Positions 40,890 to 51,493 are shown, counted from the stretch's first letter. The stretch: 64,000 nucleotides of DNA from an uncultured Christensenellaceae bacterium (GCA_910587365.1 CAJUKJ010000001.1:164642-228641); one strand, 5' to 3'. Notes: generated by a model not told the origin, from the letters alone. Program-made: numbers and translations.

Positions 40890-43328
40890 TTATTTTTCTG
40901 ATTTAATAGGTTTTAAATTCCAAATAGTTGTGACATAATCTGCTATCGCTCTGTCAGCTGCAAATATTCCTGATGCGGCAATATTTCTTAAAGACATTTG
41001 GTTCCAAAGTGTCTTATCAGTTGAATATAGCTTTGAAATTTTATGTTGAGTTCTGCAATATGCACCGAAATCAGCCATACACATATACGGATCGGCTACG
41101 GGAGTTCCTGTTAAAAGATAATTTGCTATATCAGCAAATGACTGTCCGTTAAAGCCAATAATTAAAGCTTCAATAATTCTTCTCAATTTAGGCGAATCGT
41201 TATAATATTTACTCGAACTGTAACCGGAATGCCAAATATCGTCGACTTCGTTTGATTTTAAACCGAAGATAAATATATTTTCATTGCCGACAGCTTGCGC
41301 CATTTCTACATTGGCACCGTCAAGCGTACCGATAGTCAAAGCTCCGTTAATCATAAACTTCATATTACCTGTACCGCTCGCTTCCTTACCGGCAAGAGAA
41401 ATCTGCTCGGAAACCTCTGATGCGGGCATAAGCATTTCCGACATTGTAACGTTATAATCTTCCATATATACAACGTTCAATTTATCGTGGATTTTGGCGT
41501 CCTGCTTAATCTCCTCGGCAAGATAGTTGATTAGTTTTATAATCTTTTTTGCCATATCATATCCGGGCGCAGCCTTTGCACCGAAAATATATGTTTTAGG
41601 AACAATGTCTTTGTTGGGATTATCTTTTAAATCAAGATACGTATCAATAATGTTCAATACGTTAAGAAGCTGACGTTTATACTCATGTAAACGCTTAGCC
41701 TGAACATCGTAAATCGATTCGGGATTTATTATAACTCCTTGCTTTTTCTTGGCATAATCAGCAAACTGTTCTTTTTTTATTTTTTTAATTTCATCAAGAC
41801 GTTTTAAAACGGATTGATCATTTTCGTACTTTTTAAATTTAGCAAGTTCTAAGCTGTTTAACTCATAACCTGTTCCGATGCAATCGTTTAAAAGAGCGCA
41901 AAGTTCGGGGTTGGATTGGTTAAGCCAACGTCTATGTGCAATGCCGTTTGTAACATTAGTAAATTTTTCAGGAGAGAAATCATAAAAATCTTTAAACACA
42001 GAATTTTTAATTATCTCACTGTGTAAAGCCGATACTCCGTTAACACTGTGTCCTCCGTAAACTGAAAGATTAGCCATTTTTATACGGTCATGCTCAATAA
42101 CGGACATACGCGAAATCTTAGCCCATTCTCCGGGGAATTTGTTCCAAAGCTCTTCGCAAAGTCTTCTGTTGATTTCTTTGATAATTGAATGTATTCTAGG
42201 AATCGTCCTTTCAATTAAATCCTCTTCCCAAGTTTCCAAAGCCTCGGCAAGAACCGTATGGTTTGTATATGCACACGTCGCGGTTGTAATTGCCCATGCT
42301 TGATTCCAATCATAGAAATACTCGTCAACAAGTATTCTCATAAGTTCTGGAATTGCCATTGCAGGATGCGTATCGTTTAAATGAATTGCCGCAAGCTTGG
42401 GTAAATCTCTTAAATCGCCGTATCTGTGCTTATGGTCGGTAACGATATTCTGAATTGATGCGGAACACAGGAAATATTGCTGTTTCAACCGCAAAGATTT
42501 CCCCGCCATATGATTATCCGCCGGATAAAGAACTTTTGTAAGAAGGTCGGCATCGTTGTCCTCCGACATTGCCTGATAATAGTCGCCCTGCGAGAAAAGC
42601 TTCATATTGAAGTCCTGCACGGGTTTTGCCTTCCATAGCCTTAATACAGACACTGCATTGCTGTCTTTGCCTGAAACCATCATATCGTAAGCAACAGCTT
42701 CTATTTCTTTACAGTTTATATAGTTAGTTTCAAGCCCGTTTTTAGTCCACCTCTCCTCTACCTGTCCGTTAAATCTAACGATGAACGATTTGTCCGTTCT
42801 TTGGGTCAACCATGCTTCTCCACCGGGCAACCAGGTATCCGGAAGCTCCATCTGCCATCCGTCAACTATCTTTTGCTTAAAAAGTCCGTATTCGTAACGA
42901 AGTGAGTAGCCCATTGCAGGATAATCGCCCGTAGCAAGTGCATCAAGGAAGCAAGCTGCAAGTCTGCCTAAGCCACCGTTTCCTAACCCGGCATCAGGTT
43001 CAAGCTCGTAAAGTTCTTCAAGTGAAAGTCCGTATGAAGAAACGGCTTTCTCAAATACCGAACTTGCACTTAGATTGTACAAGCTGTTTTTAAGCGAACG
43101 CCCCAACAGGAACTCCATACAGAGATAATAAACCCTTTTCGCACGCTTTGCTTTAATTTTTTTGTGGAATTGCTGCCTTTTTTCAAGCAGAATATCCCTT
43201 ACCGACATTACAACAGCTTTATAAATCTGGTCTTTGGAAGCTTCGGCAGGACTAACACCGAAATATCGTGCAAGCTTGCCTTTAATTAATTCTTTTACTT
43301 CCTTTTCGGTAAAAGTTGTACTACTCAT
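40890..43328 (-). CDS. glgP: Glycogen phosphorylase
   Basis: 812-aa PLP-dependent phosphorylase releasing glucose-1-phosphate from glycogen. The PLP lysine lies in GTGNMKFMINGALTIGTLDG, and ELEPDAGLGNGGLGRLAACF and TNGIAHRRWL match the family. It is the last gene of the glgB-C-D-A-P operon, so synthesis and breakdown are co-expressed. The Shine-Dalgarno is aggagaa. Confidence 0.97.
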   Translation of the reverse strand: MSSTTFTEKEVKELIKGKLARYFGVSPAEASKDQIYKAVVMSVRDILLEKRQQFHKKIKAKRAKRVYYLCMEFLLGRSLKNSLYNLSASSVFEKAVSSYGLSLEELYELEPDAGLGNGGLGRLAACFLDALATGDYPAMGYSLRYEYGLFKQKIVDGWQMELPDTWLPGGEAWLTQRTDKSFIVRFNGQVEERWTKNGLETNYINCKEIEAVAYDMMVSGKDSNAVSVLRLWKAKPVQDFNMKLFSQGDYYQAMSEDNDADLLTKVLYPADNHMAGKSLRLKQQYFLCSASIQNIVTDHKHRYGDLRDLPKLAAIHLNDTHPAMAIPELMRILVDEYFYDWNQAWAITTATCAYTNHTVLAEALETWEEDLIERTIPRIHSIIKEINRRLCEELWNKFPGEWAKISRMSVIEHDRIKMANLSVYGGHSVNGVSALHSEIIKNSVFKDFYDFSPEKFTNVTNGIAHRRWLNQSNPELCALLNDCIGTGYELNSLELAKFKKYENDQSVLKRLDEIKKIKKEQFADYAKKKQGVIINPESIYDVQAKRLHEYKRQLLNVLNIIDTYLDLKDNPNKDIVPKTYIFGAKAAPGYDMAKKIIKLINYLAEEIKQDAKIHDKLNVVYMEDYNVTMSEMLMPASEVSEQISLAGKEASGTGNMKFMINGALTIGTLDGANVEMAQAVGNENIFIFGLKSNEVDDIWHSGYSSSKYYNDSPKLRRIIEALIIGFNGQSFADIANYLLTGTPVADPYMCMADFGAYCRTQHKISKLYSTDKTLWNQMSLRNIAASGIFAADRAIADYVTTIWNLKPIKSEK

Positions 43329-43352
43329 TTCGTTCTCCTAATATTGTAAAAT

Positions 43353-44870
43353 TTATTTAAGCATATCTAAATAAAGAGCCGCATAATCCTTAGCCGAATG
43401 ACTCCAACTGAAATCAGTCGTAGCCGCCCTATACATAAGTTTTGCCCATTCGGTTTTATTTTTATAATCTGACATCGCCTGTCTTATAACATACAGCATA
43501 TCATGTGCGTTATAATTTGTAAACGTATAACCGTTATGAAGCGGTTGAATACTGTCAAACAATCCTCCCGTTTCTCTTACTACGGGAATAGTACCGTAAC
43601 GGCAAGCAATCATTTGAGAAAGTCCGCACGGCTCTGATTTAGAGGGCATAAGGAAAATATCCGAACCCGAATATATCTTTCTTGACAAATCGCTGTTAAA
43701 TACAATATTTGCACTTAACTTGTCGGGGTACTTTTTCGCAAGACCGCTGAAAAAACCTTCAAAATGAGCATCGCCTGTTCCAAGAATAACCACTTGAACA
43801 TCGTCCTGCAATAATTCTTCTATGACGTTAGTGACCAAATCAAGCCCTTTGTGCGAAACAAGACGCGAAACCATTGATATTATAGGCGTATCCTGTTTTA
43901 CGGGCAGATTTAGCATTTTTTGAAGTTCACTTTTACAAATTGCTTTATTTGAAAAATCGTCAGAAGTAAAATTTGCAAATAAATGGCTGTCAAGCGCGCA
44001 ATTGTAGCCGACGTCGTCTATTCCGTTCAAAATACCGCACAGTTTAAACTCATTATTTCTTATAATCGGGTCAAGTCCGTGAGCGTAGTAAGGATCTTTA
44101 ATTTCCTGTGCATATCTCGGACTTACGGTAGAAAATCTTTCACAACACTCTATTGCGCCCTTCATAAGGTTAATTGAATTATTATATTCTACAAGATATC
44201 TGTACTCGCCGTAAATATCAAACAAATCACACAGTAAATCAAGTGAATACTGTCCTTGATACTCTATATTATGAATTGTAAACAACGCTCTTATATACTG
44301 ATACTCTTCCCTGAAACAATAATTTGTTTTAAGGTAAATTGCAGCCAACGCCGCCTGCCAGTCATGACAATGCATAACGTCGGGATAGAAATTAAGAAAA
44401 GGCATCAGTTCAAGGACGCTTCTCGAAAAGAAAGCAAACCGTTCTCCATCGTCATAATACCCGTAACAACCGGGACGTTTAAAGTAAAATTCGTTATCGA
44501 TAAAATAATAAATTACGCCGTCTTTTTCATACGAAAATATGCCGCAATATTGATTTCTCCAAGCAAGATGCACATAAAAATTACCAAGATATGTGAATTT
44601 ATCCCTGTATTCCTTTTTTATATCGGAATACAAAGGTATTACTACTCTTACATCAAACTTATCGGTAGCGGCGAGCGCAACAGAAAGCGAACCGATTACT
44701 TCCGCAAGTCCGCCCGTTGCAATAAACGGAGTTGACTCGGATGCAACAAAAAGAATTCTCTTCTTTTCATTCGTTTTTTTAGATTCTGTTTTTTTAACCG
44801 TCTTGGAAACAGGTTTTGTTTTTGCCGTAGTTTTTGTAGCTTTTGCCGTCGTTGATTTTGAGGCTGCCAT
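43353..44870 (-). CDS. glgA: Glycogen synthase with basic N-terminal tail
   Basis: 505-aa GT5 glycogen synthase using ADP-glucose. A ~36-residue Ala/Lys/Thr/Ser-rich tail precedes the catalytic start KRILFVASESTPF. The usual K-x-GGL motif reads ATGGLAEV, so the conserved lysine position is Ala. The C-terminal domain has SRLVSHKGLDL and PSKSEPCGLSQ. The tail is absent from typical GlgA and may bind polysaccharide or acid surfaces. It sits in the operon between glgD and glgP. Confidence 0.95.
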   Translation of the reverse strand: MAASKSTTAKATKTTAKTKPVSKTVKKTESKKTNEKKRILFVASESTPFIATGGLAEVIGSLSVALAATDKFDVRVVIPLYSDIKKEYRDKFTYLGNFYVHLAWRNQYCGIFSYEKDGVIYYFIDNEFYFKRPGCYGYYDDGERFAFFSRSVLELMPFLNFYPDVMHCHDWQAALAAIYLKTNYCFREEYQYIRALFTIHNIEYQGQYSLDLLCDLFDIYGEYRYLVEYNNSINLMKGAIECCERFSTVSPRYAQEIKDPYYAHGLDPIIRNNEFKLCGILNGIDDVGYNCALDSHLFANFTSDDFSNKAICKSELQKMLNLPVKQDTPIISMVSRLVSHKGLDLVTNVIEELLQDDVQVVILGTGDAHFEGFFSGLAKKYPDKLSANIVFNSDLSRKIYSGSDIFLMPSKSEPCGLSQMIACRYGTIPVVRETGGLFDSIQPLHNGYTFTNYNAHDMLYVIRQAMSDYKNKTEWAKLMYRAATTDFSWSHSAKDYAALYLDMLK

Positions 44871-44888
44871 TTAAATCTTCCCCCTTTA

Positions 44889-45995
44889 TTATATGAGCGT
44901 ACCTTTATTTATGAAATATGGCTGCATTTCGCATCCTGCAAGAACCCTGTTGTCACGAATAACAGAACCTTTATCACTTACAACGTAAGCTATATTACAG
45001 TTTTCGCCGACAATATCGTCAGTCATTAAAATGCAGTTTTTTACGACAGTACCCTTACCAATCTTAACACCGCGGAAAAGAATACTGTTTTCAACAGTAC
45101 CTTCTATTAGACAACCGTCAGCTATTAATGAATTTTTTACTTTTGCCGTGTCCGCAAATTTAGCGGGTGCGCTGTCATTAACTTTGGTATAAACGTCACG
45201 GTCGCCGAAAAGCTGACCTCTTATTTCTTTGTTCAAAAGATCAATATTCGCTTTAAAGTACGAAGCCAGCGAATCGATATTAGCATAATATCCTTCAAGT
45301 TTATATCCGTATAAATTTAAAGTTTTTATTCCGGGGCTTAAAATATCTTTACCGAAACTTGTATATCCGTGTTGAATTGCATTCTGTATAAGTCTTAAAA
45401 GAAACGAAGTGCGTGCAACCATTACGTTGACATAATTTTTCTTCACTCCGCTTGTTGCGGGATTTATTTCAAGCCCGGTAATTTTCCCTTCGTTATCGGT
45501 ATCGAATGTCATATAATAATGCGTTTTCTTAACTTCATGCTCGTGATATACGAGAGTGATATCCGCGTTCTTTTGTACGTGATATTCGATTACTTTGCTA
45601 TAATCAAGCTTATAAACCGCGTCGCTGTCGGCGAGAACTACAAAATCTTCTTTTGCCTTTTTAAGGAATGCCGTCGCTCCTTTAAGAGCCTCTAATCTGT
45701 TTTTATAAAATGTTTCCGTTTCGCCGCTGTAAGGGGGAAGCAGTATAAGCCCTCCTTCTTTTCTTGCCAAATCCCAGTACTTACCCGAACCTAAGTGATC
45801 CATTAACGACTGATAATTATTTTTAGTTATCATTCCTACCGTGGTAATTCCCGAATTGACCATGTTTGAAAGTGCAAAGTCAACAAGGCGGTATCTTCCG
45901 CCATACGGTATTGAACCTACGGTCCTTGCCTTTGTTAACTCGGGAACATTTTCTTCATTTAAACTTGAAAAAATAACACCTACTGTTGAAGCCAT
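44889..45995 (-). CDS. glgD: GlgD, ADP-glucose pyrophosphorylase-like regulatory subunit
   Basis: 368-aa paralogue of GlgC that pairs with it in Firmicutes. The N-terminal nucleotidyl-transferase fold is eroded: the GGQGSRL pyrophosphate loop of GlgC is replaced (VGVIFSSLNEENVPELTKA). The C-terminal left-handed beta helix (~280-365, LIADGCLIEGTVENSILFRG) is intact. It modulates GlgC activity in other species. Confidence 0.95.
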   Translation of the reverse strand: MASTVGVIFSSLNEENVPELTKARTVGSIPYGGRYRLVDFALSNMVNSGITTVGMITKNNYQSLMDHLGSGKYWDLARKEGGLILLPPYSGETETFYKNRLEALKGATAFLKKAKEDFVVLADSDAVYKLDYSKVIEYHVQKNADITLVYHEHEVKKTHYYMTFDTDNEGKITGLEINPATSGVKKNYVNVMVARTSFLLRLIQNAIQHGYTSFGKDILSPGIKTLNLYGYKLEGYYANIDSLASYFKANIDLLNKEIRGQLFGDRDVYTKVNDSAPAKFADTAKVKNSLIADGCLIEGTVENSILFRGVKIGKGTVVKNCILMTDDIVGENCNIAYVVSDKGSVIRDNRVLAGCEMQPYFINKGTLI

Positions 45996-46010
45996 TTCTA
46001 TTTCCTCCCC

Positions 46011-47219
46011 TTATACGCTTTTATCGACTATCTCGCCGGCTTGAACTTTACCGTTTTTGCTTACGGATATTCCCCTGCCGAGTACGGTTATCCCGCCCGT
46101 CTTATTTTCAATTTTGCAAGCTTCTTCACGGGGCGCGCCTATTATTGCATGTTCGCCTATTGTAACATCCTCGTCGATAATTGCATAATTAAGCTTCGCG
46201 CCTTTTTTAACAACAATATTTCCCATAAGAACGCAATCGGTTACAACCGCACCTTTTTCAATGACGCAATTTGTGCCGATAACAGAATTGATAACCTTTC
46301 CTTCTATTTCTCCTCCGGTTGCAATAATAGAATTTATTACTTCGCCCTCAACAAATGCGGGAGGCGCAAGCGGACTTCTGGAATGTATTATCCTGTCTTC
46401 ATCTCTCAATTCAAAGTTTGGAACTAAGCCGAGAAGATCCATATTTGCTTCCCAAAGCGACGTTATGGTTCCAACGTCCTTCCAATATCCTTCAAAGCGA
46501 TAAGAGTTCATTTTTTCGCCTGCGTTCAACATTGCAGGAAGAACGTTTTTACCGAAATCCTTTTCCGATTCTGCGTCCGCCTCGTCAAGTTCAAGATATT
46601 TGAAAAGCTTCGACGCGGTAAAAATATAGATACCCATTGAAGCAAGATTGCTTTTGGGTTTTTTAGGCTTTTCTTCAAACTCGTAAATAGATCCGTCGGG
46701 ATTAGTGTTTAAAATTCCGAATCTTGAAGCCTCGCTAAACGGCACCTCCATACACGCTATGGTACAGTCTGCATTAGCCTCCTTATGAGCTTTAAGCATT
46801 TTATCATAATCCATTTTATATATATGGTCGCCCGAAAGTATAAGCACGTACTCGGGATCATACATTTTCATAAATCTGATATTCTGATAAATTGCGTTAG
46901 CAGTACCTTTATACCAGGAAGTATCCTTCTTTGCCTCGTATGGCGACAGAATATGTACGCCGCCGAACGTTCTGTCCAAGTCCCACGGTTGCCCGTTGCC
47001 TATATACTCGTTGAGTACCAACGGTTGATATTGTGTAAGCACGCCCACCGTATCAATTCCAGAATTTATACAGTTTGATAAAGGAAAATCAATTATTCTG
47101 TATTTTGACCCGAATGATACTGCGGGTTTCGCAATATTACTCGTCAAAGCGTAAAGCCTGCTGCCCTGACCGCCTGCAAGTAACATTGCTACGCACTCTT
47201 TTTTTCTTAGCATTGCCAA
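46011..47219 (-). CDS. glgC: Glucose-1-phosphate adenylyltransferase
   Basis: 402-aa catalytic ADP-glucose pyrophosphorylase. It has the activating loop AMLLAGGQGSRLYALT, KPAVSFGSKYRIIDFPLSNC, the GTANAIYQN substrate segment and the acidic metal site in ILSGDHIYKMDY. A C-terminal beta helix follows. It is 15 nt upstream of glgD. Confidence 0.97.
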   Translation of the reverse strand: MAMLRKKECVAMLLAGGQGSRLYALTSNIAKPAVSFGSKYRIIDFPLSNCINSGIDTVGVLTQYQPLVLNEYIGNGQPWDLDRTFGGVHILSPYEAKKDTSWYKGTANAIYQNIRFMKMYDPEYVLILSGDHIYKMDYDKMLKAHKEANADCTIACMEVPFSEASRFGILNTNPDGSIYEFEEKPKKPKSNLASMGIYIFTASKLFKYLELDEADAESEKDFGKNVLPAMLNAGEKMNSYRFEGYWKDVGTITSLWEANMDLLGLVPNFELRDEDRIIHSRSPLAPPAFVEGEVINSIIATGGEIEGKVINSVIGTNCVIEKGAVVTDCVLMGNIVVKKGAKLNYAIIDEDVTIGEHAIIGAPREEACKIENKTGGITVLGRGISVSKNGKVQAGEIVDKSV

Positions 47220-47234
47220 TAGCCCCCTAAAATT

Positions 47235-49076
47235 TTAATTTATTTTTTTTAAATATAAACAAGAAAGTTTGGGAACGTCTATGAATATAGAGTTCTCCTT
47301 ACCTTGACTCGTTTGATTTACAGTCTTGAAAATAAATTTTTTAAGCTTACCTTCTCCACCGAACGACTTTTTATCGGTATTGAACACTAAGCGGTAAGTT
47401 CCTTTTTCTATTCCGATTTCATAATTGATTATATCAATTCCTGAAAAATTGATAACCGCAGTAATACTTTCCCCGCTGCAATCATAACGTGTAAAAGCAA
47501 AAAGATTGCTTTGTTTATCGTCAACCACAAGCCACTTAAAGCCGTCCCAACCGTCATCTATTTCGTAAAGAGGTTTATTTTGCACATAGAATAAATTTAA
47601 AGCTTTAACGAATGCAGTCATTTTACGGTGTTTTTCAAATTTTTTCAAATAAAATTCAATGCCTGCCGTGTAATCCCATTCCTTAAATTGTGCAATTTCG
47701 TAGCCCATAAAATTGAGCTTTTTCCCGGGGTGTGCATACATAAAACCAAGTAATGACCGTTCCCCTGAAAATTTATCCGCATACTCTCCGTGCATCTTGT
47801 TAACGATAGAGCCTTTAACGTGAACAACCTCATCGTGCGAAAGCGGCAAAATGAACCGCTCGGAAAAAGCATAAACAAGTGAAAACGTAATTTTTTCGTG
47901 ATGATAACTTCTGAAATACGGGTCTTGCCTGCAATAAAACAGAACGTCGTTCATCCATCCCATATTCCATTTATAATCGAATCCTAAGCCTCCATCTTCA
48001 ACCTTTTTAGTTAAATCTGGAAATGCCGCCGACTCTTCCGCTATAATTATAGCAGAAGGGAAATGTCGTTTTATAGCAGAATTCAATTTTTTTATGAATA
48101 ATATTGCCTCAAGGTTTCTGTTGTCGCCATAAATATTCGGCGTCCAGTCCCCATATTGCTTATCGTAATCAAGGTAGAGCATCGAAGCAACCGCATCAAC
48201 CCGTAGACCGTCAACTCCGTAAACGTCGAACATAAACACGGCAGACGATAAAAGAAAACTATCAACCCCACCGTTGCCGAAATCAAACTTCCTCGTACCC
48301 CAACCGCTATGCTCCATCCTGTCCCAAAGCGGACATTCGTAAAGCGGCTGTCCGTCAAATTCATACAATGCCCAATCGTCTTTCGGAAAATGTGCAGGAA
48401 CCCAGTCGAGAATTACCTTAATTCCGTTTTCATGAAAACAGTCGATAAGTCTTTTAAACTGCTTTGGAGTGCCAAGCCTTGCGGTTACGGAAAAGTAACC
48501 CGTGACCTGATAACCCCAGGACCCGTCGTATGGAAATTCAGTAACGGGCATAAACTCAACGTGCGTATAGCCCATTTTCTTAACATATGGAACAAGCGTT
48601 TTTTCCAGCTCTGCATAAGTATAATAGGAATTATTTTTATGCCTTTTCCAGGACAGTAAACTTACTTCGTAAATGTTTATCGGCTGATTGTTACCGACAT
48701 ATATATTCCGTCTATCATTGTTTGTACTAATTGTACAAATCTTGGATTTAGAAGTATTAGGATAATCGGAAAAGCAAGCATACGGATCAGCTTTAAAAAG
48801 CTTCCTGCCGTCAAAAGTATGAATGCAGAATTGATAAGTATCCCCTTCCTTAGCCTGTATAGCCGCTTCAAAACTTTCCCCGTCGGAAAGCTTTTGCATT
48901 ACGGTATCGCTTTCGTTCCAGCCGTTAAACGTGCCTACTAAACTTACGTTTTTGGCATGGGGAGCCCATACTCTGAAAACATATTTCCCGTCCGAAATTT
49001 TATGACAGCCGAAAAATTCATAAGCAAAGCATTCTGTTCCGTTGCGGAAATTTTCAAGCTTAAACTTATTTATCAT
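47235..49076 (-). CDS. glgB: 1,4-alpha-glucan branching enzyme
   Basis: 613-aa GH13 branching enzyme with an N-terminal CBM48 domain (~20-110), catalytic barrel with GLRVDAVASMLYLDY (nucleophile Asp), IIAEES (acid/base Glu) and LPLSHDEVVH. The first gene of the operon, with a promoter just upstream. Confidence 0.97.
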   Translation of the reverse strand: MINKFKLENFRNGTECFAYEFFGCHKISDGKYVFRVWAPHAKNVSLVGTFNGWNESDTVMQKLSDGESFEAAIQAKEGDTYQFCIHTFDGRKLFKADPYACFSDYPNTSKSKICTISTNNDRRNIYVGNNQPINIYEVSLLSWKRHKNNSYYTYAELEKTLVPYVKKMGYTHVEFMPVTEFPYDGSWGYQVTGYFSVTARLGTPKQFKRLIDCFHENGIKVILDWVPAHFPKDDWALYEFDGQPLYECPLWDRMEHSGWGTRKFDFGNGGVDSFLLSSAVFMFDVYGVDGLRVDAVASMLYLDYDKQYGDWTPNIYGDNRNLEAILFIKKLNSAIKRHFPSAIIIAEESAAFPDLTKKVEDGGLGFDYKWNMGWMNDVLFYCRQDPYFRSYHHEKITFSLVYAFSERFILPLSHDEVVHVKGSIVNKMHGEYADKFSGERSLLGFMYAHPGKKLNFMGYEIAQFKEWDYTAGIEFYLKKFEKHRKMTAFVKALNLFYVQNKPLYEIDDGWDGFKWLVVDDKQSNLFAFTRYDCSGESITAVINFSGIDIINYEIGIEKGTYRLVFNTDKKSFGGEGKLKKFIFKTVNQTSQGKENSIFIDVPKLSCLYLKKIN

Positions 49077-49098
49077 TATCCACCGCCATACCTTATTT

Positions 49099-49127
49099 AT
49101 TTTATCACATAATTATTATATTTTCAA
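49099..49127 (-). promoter_or_regulatory. Promoter of the glycogen operon
   Basis: Minus strand TTGAAA (49127-49122), 17-nt spacer, TAAAAT (49104-49099). Confidence 0.65.
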
Positions 49128-49173
49128 TAGCGAAATAAAAAAAATTGCAAATATTTTGTAAAATATTTCCTTA

Positions 49174-49210
49174 AAATTAAAAGCGCGACTATATGCCGCG
49201 CTTTTAATTT
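49174..49210 (-). terminator. Terminator after htpG
   Basis: AAATTAAAAGCGCG (49174-49187) / CGCGCTTTTAATTT (49197-49210), touching the htpG stop codon. Confidence 0.85.
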
Positions 49211-50996
49211 ATTTAATATAGTTATCTAACAATGTAAGATTTGAATTTACAAATTTATCAAGCTCAACCGCGTCAAGCTTTTTAAAAGAAAGTAACGCAA
49301 GCGAATACACATAATTTGCAACGAACTTCTGTTTATCGTTATCAAGTTCTTTAATTTTTCCTATAATCGGGCTTGCGGTATTAACAATCATTGTGCGGGC
49401 AAGCTCGCCATTAGACATACCGTACATCTGACCCATTTCCGTATATCTGCGCATATACTCATCCGTAATAATCATTGCGGGAACGGTACTTTTCAGCTTT
49501 TCAAATTTAACCGTTAACTTATCGTCGCCTATTGCATTTTTAAATATATCCGCAAGTACGCTATCCTCTATACTTTCGCCGTCTTTCAAAGCCCCGTTAA
49601 CGTCAGCATCAATTCTCATAAATTTGAGCTTGTCGGGTGTTTTATACTCAATAAAACTTAAGAAATGAGGGTCAATAAAAGTGTCGCAAAGAATTGCTTC
49701 CAGTCCAGCGTCCTTGAACATCTTTATATACTGCGCCTGCTGTAATTCATCAGAAGCGTAGTAAATTGTTTTCGGTTCTTTGATTTCCTCTTCTTTAAGC
49801 AATTCCTTAAAGTTTACAAACTTGCCGTCAAGGTCTTTAAAAATTATAACGTCTTTGACCTTTTCATAAAATTCTTCATCCTTTATACATCCGAATTTTA
49901 TAAAGTTTGAAGTATCTTCCCAGCAGGATTCATATTTAGTCCTGTCGTTTTTGAACAAAGAAATAAGCTTGTCAGCTACTTTTTTCGTTATATGCTTGCT
50001 TATCTTCTGAACCTGCCTATCGTTTTGCAAAAAACTACGCGAAACGTTAAGAGGTATGTCGGGACAATCGATAACACCGTTTAAAAGCATTAAAAATTCG
50101 GGAATTACTTCCTTAATATTATCCGCAATAAATACTTGATTACAGTATAACTTAACCTTACCGCGTTCAAGCTCAACCTTATTTCTTATTTTAGGAAAAT
50201 ACAGAATACCTTTAAGATTGAAAGGATAATCCATATTCAGATGAACCCAAAAAATCGGTTCGTTATAATCCATAAAAGTGTCTTGATAGAATTTCTTATA
50301 ATCTTCTTCCGTACAGTCCTTAGGGTTTTTAGCATAGAGTGGAAGCGTGGAATTAAGAGGCTCGTCCTTTCCGTCGCCCTTAAAAGAAACGTAAACGTTA
50401 TAGGGCATAAACGAACAGTACTTTCTGACTAAGCTTTTAATATTATTTTCGTCAAGAAATTCCTTCTCTTCAGAAGAAATATGCATAACGATTTTAGTAC
50501 CGCGATCTTTCTTGTCGCTCTCTTCAATGCTGTAAGTAGCGTTTCCGTCGGATTCCCAGTGAACTGCAGGAACATCCTTATATGATTTAGTAAAAATTTC
50601 TACGTTGTCGGAAACCATATAAGCAGAATAGAAACCAAGACCGAAATGACCTATTATTCCGTCTCCACCAGCTTTTTCGTACTTAGCAAGGAAATCTGAT
50701 GCGCCCGAAAATGCTATTTGCGTAATATAATTTTCGACCTCTTCCTCCGTCATGCCTATGCCGTTATCTTCAATTGTCAAAGTTTTGGCTTTTTTGTCAA
50801 CGGATATTTTTATACAAAATTCTCCGCCGTCATCGGCAGCTTCTCCCATAGCTGCAAGTTTTTTAAGCTTGGTAATTGCATCGATGCCGTTAGCAACAAT
50901 CTCTCTGAGAAAGATATCTTTATCAGAGTAAAGCCACTTCTTTATAATAGGCATCATATTTTCGCTTGAAATTTTAATATTGCCTTCTCTTTTCAT
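49209..50996 (-). CDS. htpG: Chaperone HtpG (Hsp90)
   Basis: 595-aa bacterial Hsp90. The GHKL ATPase domain has FLREIVANGIDA (Asn replaced Ser/Asn variant of the family ExxxN helix), IEDNGIGMTEEEV and GHFGLGFYSAYMVSD. The middle domain contains NVSRSFLQND with the catalytic Arg. I used ATG 50996, which follows gaggtgg. No CIRCE element lies upstream. Confidence 0.96.
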   Translation of the reverse strand: MKREGNIKISSENMMPIIKKWLYSDKDIFLREIVANGIDAITKLKKLAAMGEAADDGGEFCIKISVDKKAKTLTIEDNGIGMTEEEVENYITQIAFSGASDFLAKYEKAGGDGIIGHFGLGFYSAYMVSDNVEIFTKSYKDVPAVHWESDGNATYSIEESDKKDRGTKIVMHISSEEKEFLDENNIKSLVRKYCSFMPYNVYVSFKGDGKDEPLNSTLPLYAKNPKDCTEEDYKKFYQDTFMDYNEPIFWVHLNMDYPFNLKGILYFPKIRNKVELERGKVKLYCNQVFIADNIKEVIPEFLMLLNGVIDCPDIPLNVSRSFLQNDRQVQKISKHITKKVADKLISLFKNDRTKYESCWEDTSNFIKFGCIKDEEFYEKVKDVIIFKDLDGKFVNFKELLKEEEIKEPKTIYYASDELQQAQYIKMFKDAGLEAILCDTFIDPHFLSFIEYKTPDKLKFMRIDADVNGALKDGESIEDSVLADIFKNAIGDDKLTVKFEKLKSTVPAMIITDEYMRRYTEMGQMYGMSNGELARTMIVNTASPIIGKIKELDNDKQKFVANYVYSLALLSFKKLDAVELDKFVNSNLTLLDNYIK

Positions 50997-51049
50997 AACA
51001 ACCACCTCAAATTTACTAACGGTTATTTTATAAACGCTTTTTTTTTGAA

Positions 51050-51484
51050 TTAATCAGCATTTTTGCAACTAATTGTAATATGACATACACCGAACAAAAC
51101 AGAAAAAAATATCAGCGGAAAAGAGCTTATAATTATACCGCTGAATAGAAACAACAGCGTAGGCGTTATTGAAAGCAACAACGCTTTTATTAGGCTTTTA
51201 CCTTTCCACAAGAATATCCAACCGACGATGTAGACTGCAAGCAAAGTTCCGCATACGGCAAGATAGACAGGCAAGGCGTAATCAAACCAAAATCCTAAAT
51301 AGGTGTACGGAATATTAAACACCATAAAAATCATACAACCGTACCGCCCGATTTGTTCTAAAACCAAAAATACTTTATTATTAAACTTATTTTCAAAATA
51401 AGTCTTATCCTTGATACTAAGAATAATGTTCGGTGTTAAAATTATAGCAATTGCAATAAGACCGTAATAATTAAACCAGCTCAT
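51050..51484 (-). CDS. Small multi-pass membrane protein, unknown
   Basis: 144 aa with about five hydrophobic segments (near 5-23, 45-62, 68-90, 95-112, 118-136) and few charged residues. No motif or family is recognised. It lies between ispH-rpsA and htpG on the same strand, separated from ispH-rpsA by a small terminator. Confidence 0.6.
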   Translation of the reverse strand: MSWFNYYGLIAIAIILTPNIILSIKDKTYFENKFNNKVFLVLEQIGRYGCMIFMVFNIPYTYLGFWFDYALPVYLAVCGTLLAVYIVGWIFLWKGKSLIKALLLSITPTLLFLFSGIIISSFPLIFFSVLFGVCHITISCKNAD

Positions 51485-51493
51485 TTTTATAAA

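Noticed and set aside
51006..51049. CIRCE/HrcA site before htpG
   Set aside because: No TTAGCACTC-N9-GAGTGCTAA pattern is present.
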